Origin: Bacteroidales bacterium
GTDB lineage: Bacteria; Bacteroidota; Bacteroidia; Bacteroidales; UBA7960
Assembly (NCBI GenBank): GCA_003556325.1
Contig: PWRF01000235.1
Coordinates: 1 to 33,928 of the forward strand
Direction: 5' to 3'
Length of the DNA: 33,928 bases
Positions 33,609 to 33,928 of the stretch are shown piece after piece (positions within the stretch are counted from its first letter, which is position 1; each line of letters opens with the position of its first letter). The position numbers and the translations under genes were made by a program. The notes beneath the pieces were generated by a model. The model did not search any database. It saw only the letters and a list, made by a program, of their open reading frames with translations, and was not told the origin of the DNA.

Positions 33609-33612
33609 AAAC

Positions 33613-33903
33613 ATGACCACTCAGGATGAAATAATTGATAAGCTAAGAGAGTTAAAGCCAAAGCTCCGCGAAGAATATGCCATCAGGGAGATTGGCTTGT
33701 TTGGTTCATTTTCGGAGGGAGACTTTTCGGATGAAAGTGACATTGACATTTTGGTTGAATTGGAAAAACCCATTGGCTGGAAATTTTTCTCCCTTGAACT
33801 CTATCTGGAAAATGTTTTCAAAAGAAAAATAGATTTGGTCACCAAAAATGCGCTTAAAGAGCAAATCCGGGACGATATTCTTAGCCAGGTCAAATACGTT
33901 TGA
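33613..33903 (+). CDS. mntA: MntA-like nucleotidyltransferase antitoxin
   Basis: The 96-residue protein is a minimal nucleotidyltransferase. Gly31-Ser32 followed by ten residues and Asp43-x-Asp45 gives the GSX10DXD motif of MntA antitoxins (GSFSEGDFSDESDID). The rest, including RKIDLVTKNALKEQIRDDIL, fits the same family. Known MntA proteins adenylylate the HEPN toxin HepT and silence its RNase activity. The next frame begins three bases after this stop codon with codons typical of HepT, so a two-gene toxin-antitoxin system is expected, though the antitoxin-first order and truncation leave the partner unproven here. Confidence 0.88.
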   Translation: MTTQDEIIDKLRELKPKLREEYAIREIGLFGSFSEGDFSDESDIDILVELEKPIGWKFFSLELYLENVFKRKIDLVTKNALKEQIRDDILSQVKYV

Positions 33904-33905
33904 TT

Positions 33906-33928
33906 GTGAAAAAGGGCGACAGGACATA
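33906..33928 (+). CDS. hepT: HepT-like HEPN (DUF86) toxin, first codons only
   Basis: A GTG at 33906, two bases after the mntA stop, opens a frame reading (M)KKGDRT and then TA at the window edge. KKGDR followed by a tyrosine-like TA start is the usual N-terminus of DUF86/HepT proteins encoded next to MntA. An in-frame TTG at 33900 is an alternative start. Only seven full codons are visible, so identity rests on this short likeness and on position. Confidence 0.55.

Noticed and set aside
1-33928. tRNA or rRNA genes.
   Set aside because: I looked for T-loop-like GGTTCRANYCC motifs with a matching acceptor stem and for rRNA-like stretches, and saw none.

Overview
The window looks like chromosomal DNA of a free-living or marine Bacteroidota bacterium, probably Bacteroidales/Marinilabiliales-like. 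This is inferred from SusC/SusD proteins, many lipoproteins, a one-protein hybrid sensor (propeller, triple-tyrosine, HTH), -7 boxes of the TAnnTTTG type and few Shine-Dalgarno sequences. The species cannot be fixed from this sequence. No rRNA, tRNA, CRISPR array, transposase or phage gene was found.

Layout. 1-3.4 kb, minus strand: the 5' part of a secreted protein with a choice-of-anchor-J-like domain and a DUF4397 domain, an orphan protein of the L-fucose/L-arabinose isomerase-like superfamily, and a small coiled-coil protein. 3.5-7.0 kb, plus strand: a GH16-type lipoprotein, then a cassette of an ECF sigma factor, an overlapping gene for a membrane-anchored protein ending in a beta-barrel-like domain, and a small lipoprotein. 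7.1-7.8 kb, minus strand: a heptad-repeat coiled coil fused to a PD-(D/E)XK-like nuclease domain.

8.2-27.7 kb, plus strand, is the core: a polysaccharide utilisation locus predicted to target laminarin-type beta-1,3-glucan. In order it holds a membrane-spanning sensor/regulator, a PKD-domain surface lipoprotein (probable glycan binder), a GH16 endo-laminarinase lipoprotein, SusC, SusD, an MFS sugar porter, a clan GH-A (GH2/GH158-like) lipoprotein, a GH3 beta-glucosidase, and a 1127-residue protein without signal peptide that resembles the beta-1,3-glucan phosphorylases of GH149/GH161. Model: surface GH16 cuts the glucan, SusCD imports oligosaccharides, periplasmic enzymes trim them, MFS moves small sugars into the cytoplasm, and the phosphorylase recovers glucose 1-phosphate. 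A strong intrinsic terminator between the PKD protein and GH16 probably sets a dosage step.

27.9-33.9 kb, plus strand: an aldo/keto reductase of the YghZ/Gpr type, a Tat-exported sulfide:quinone oxidoreductase with an unusual hydrophilic N-terminus, a 597-base spacer rich in inverted repeats, a PP2C phosphatase with an unrecognised N-terminal domain, a DUF4236 protein, an MntA-like nucleotidyltransferase antitoxin, and the first codons of what is almost certainly its HepT (HEPN) partner, cut by the window edge.

Spacers throughout carry short tandem repeats (TTTCGAC-, GGTTAA- and CATTAGCA-type), some touching start or stop codons. The best candidates for something undescribed are the sigma/barrel-fusion cassette, the 114-base inverted-repeat element at 27.7-27.8 kb and the crossing inverted repeats at 30.86-30.97 kb.
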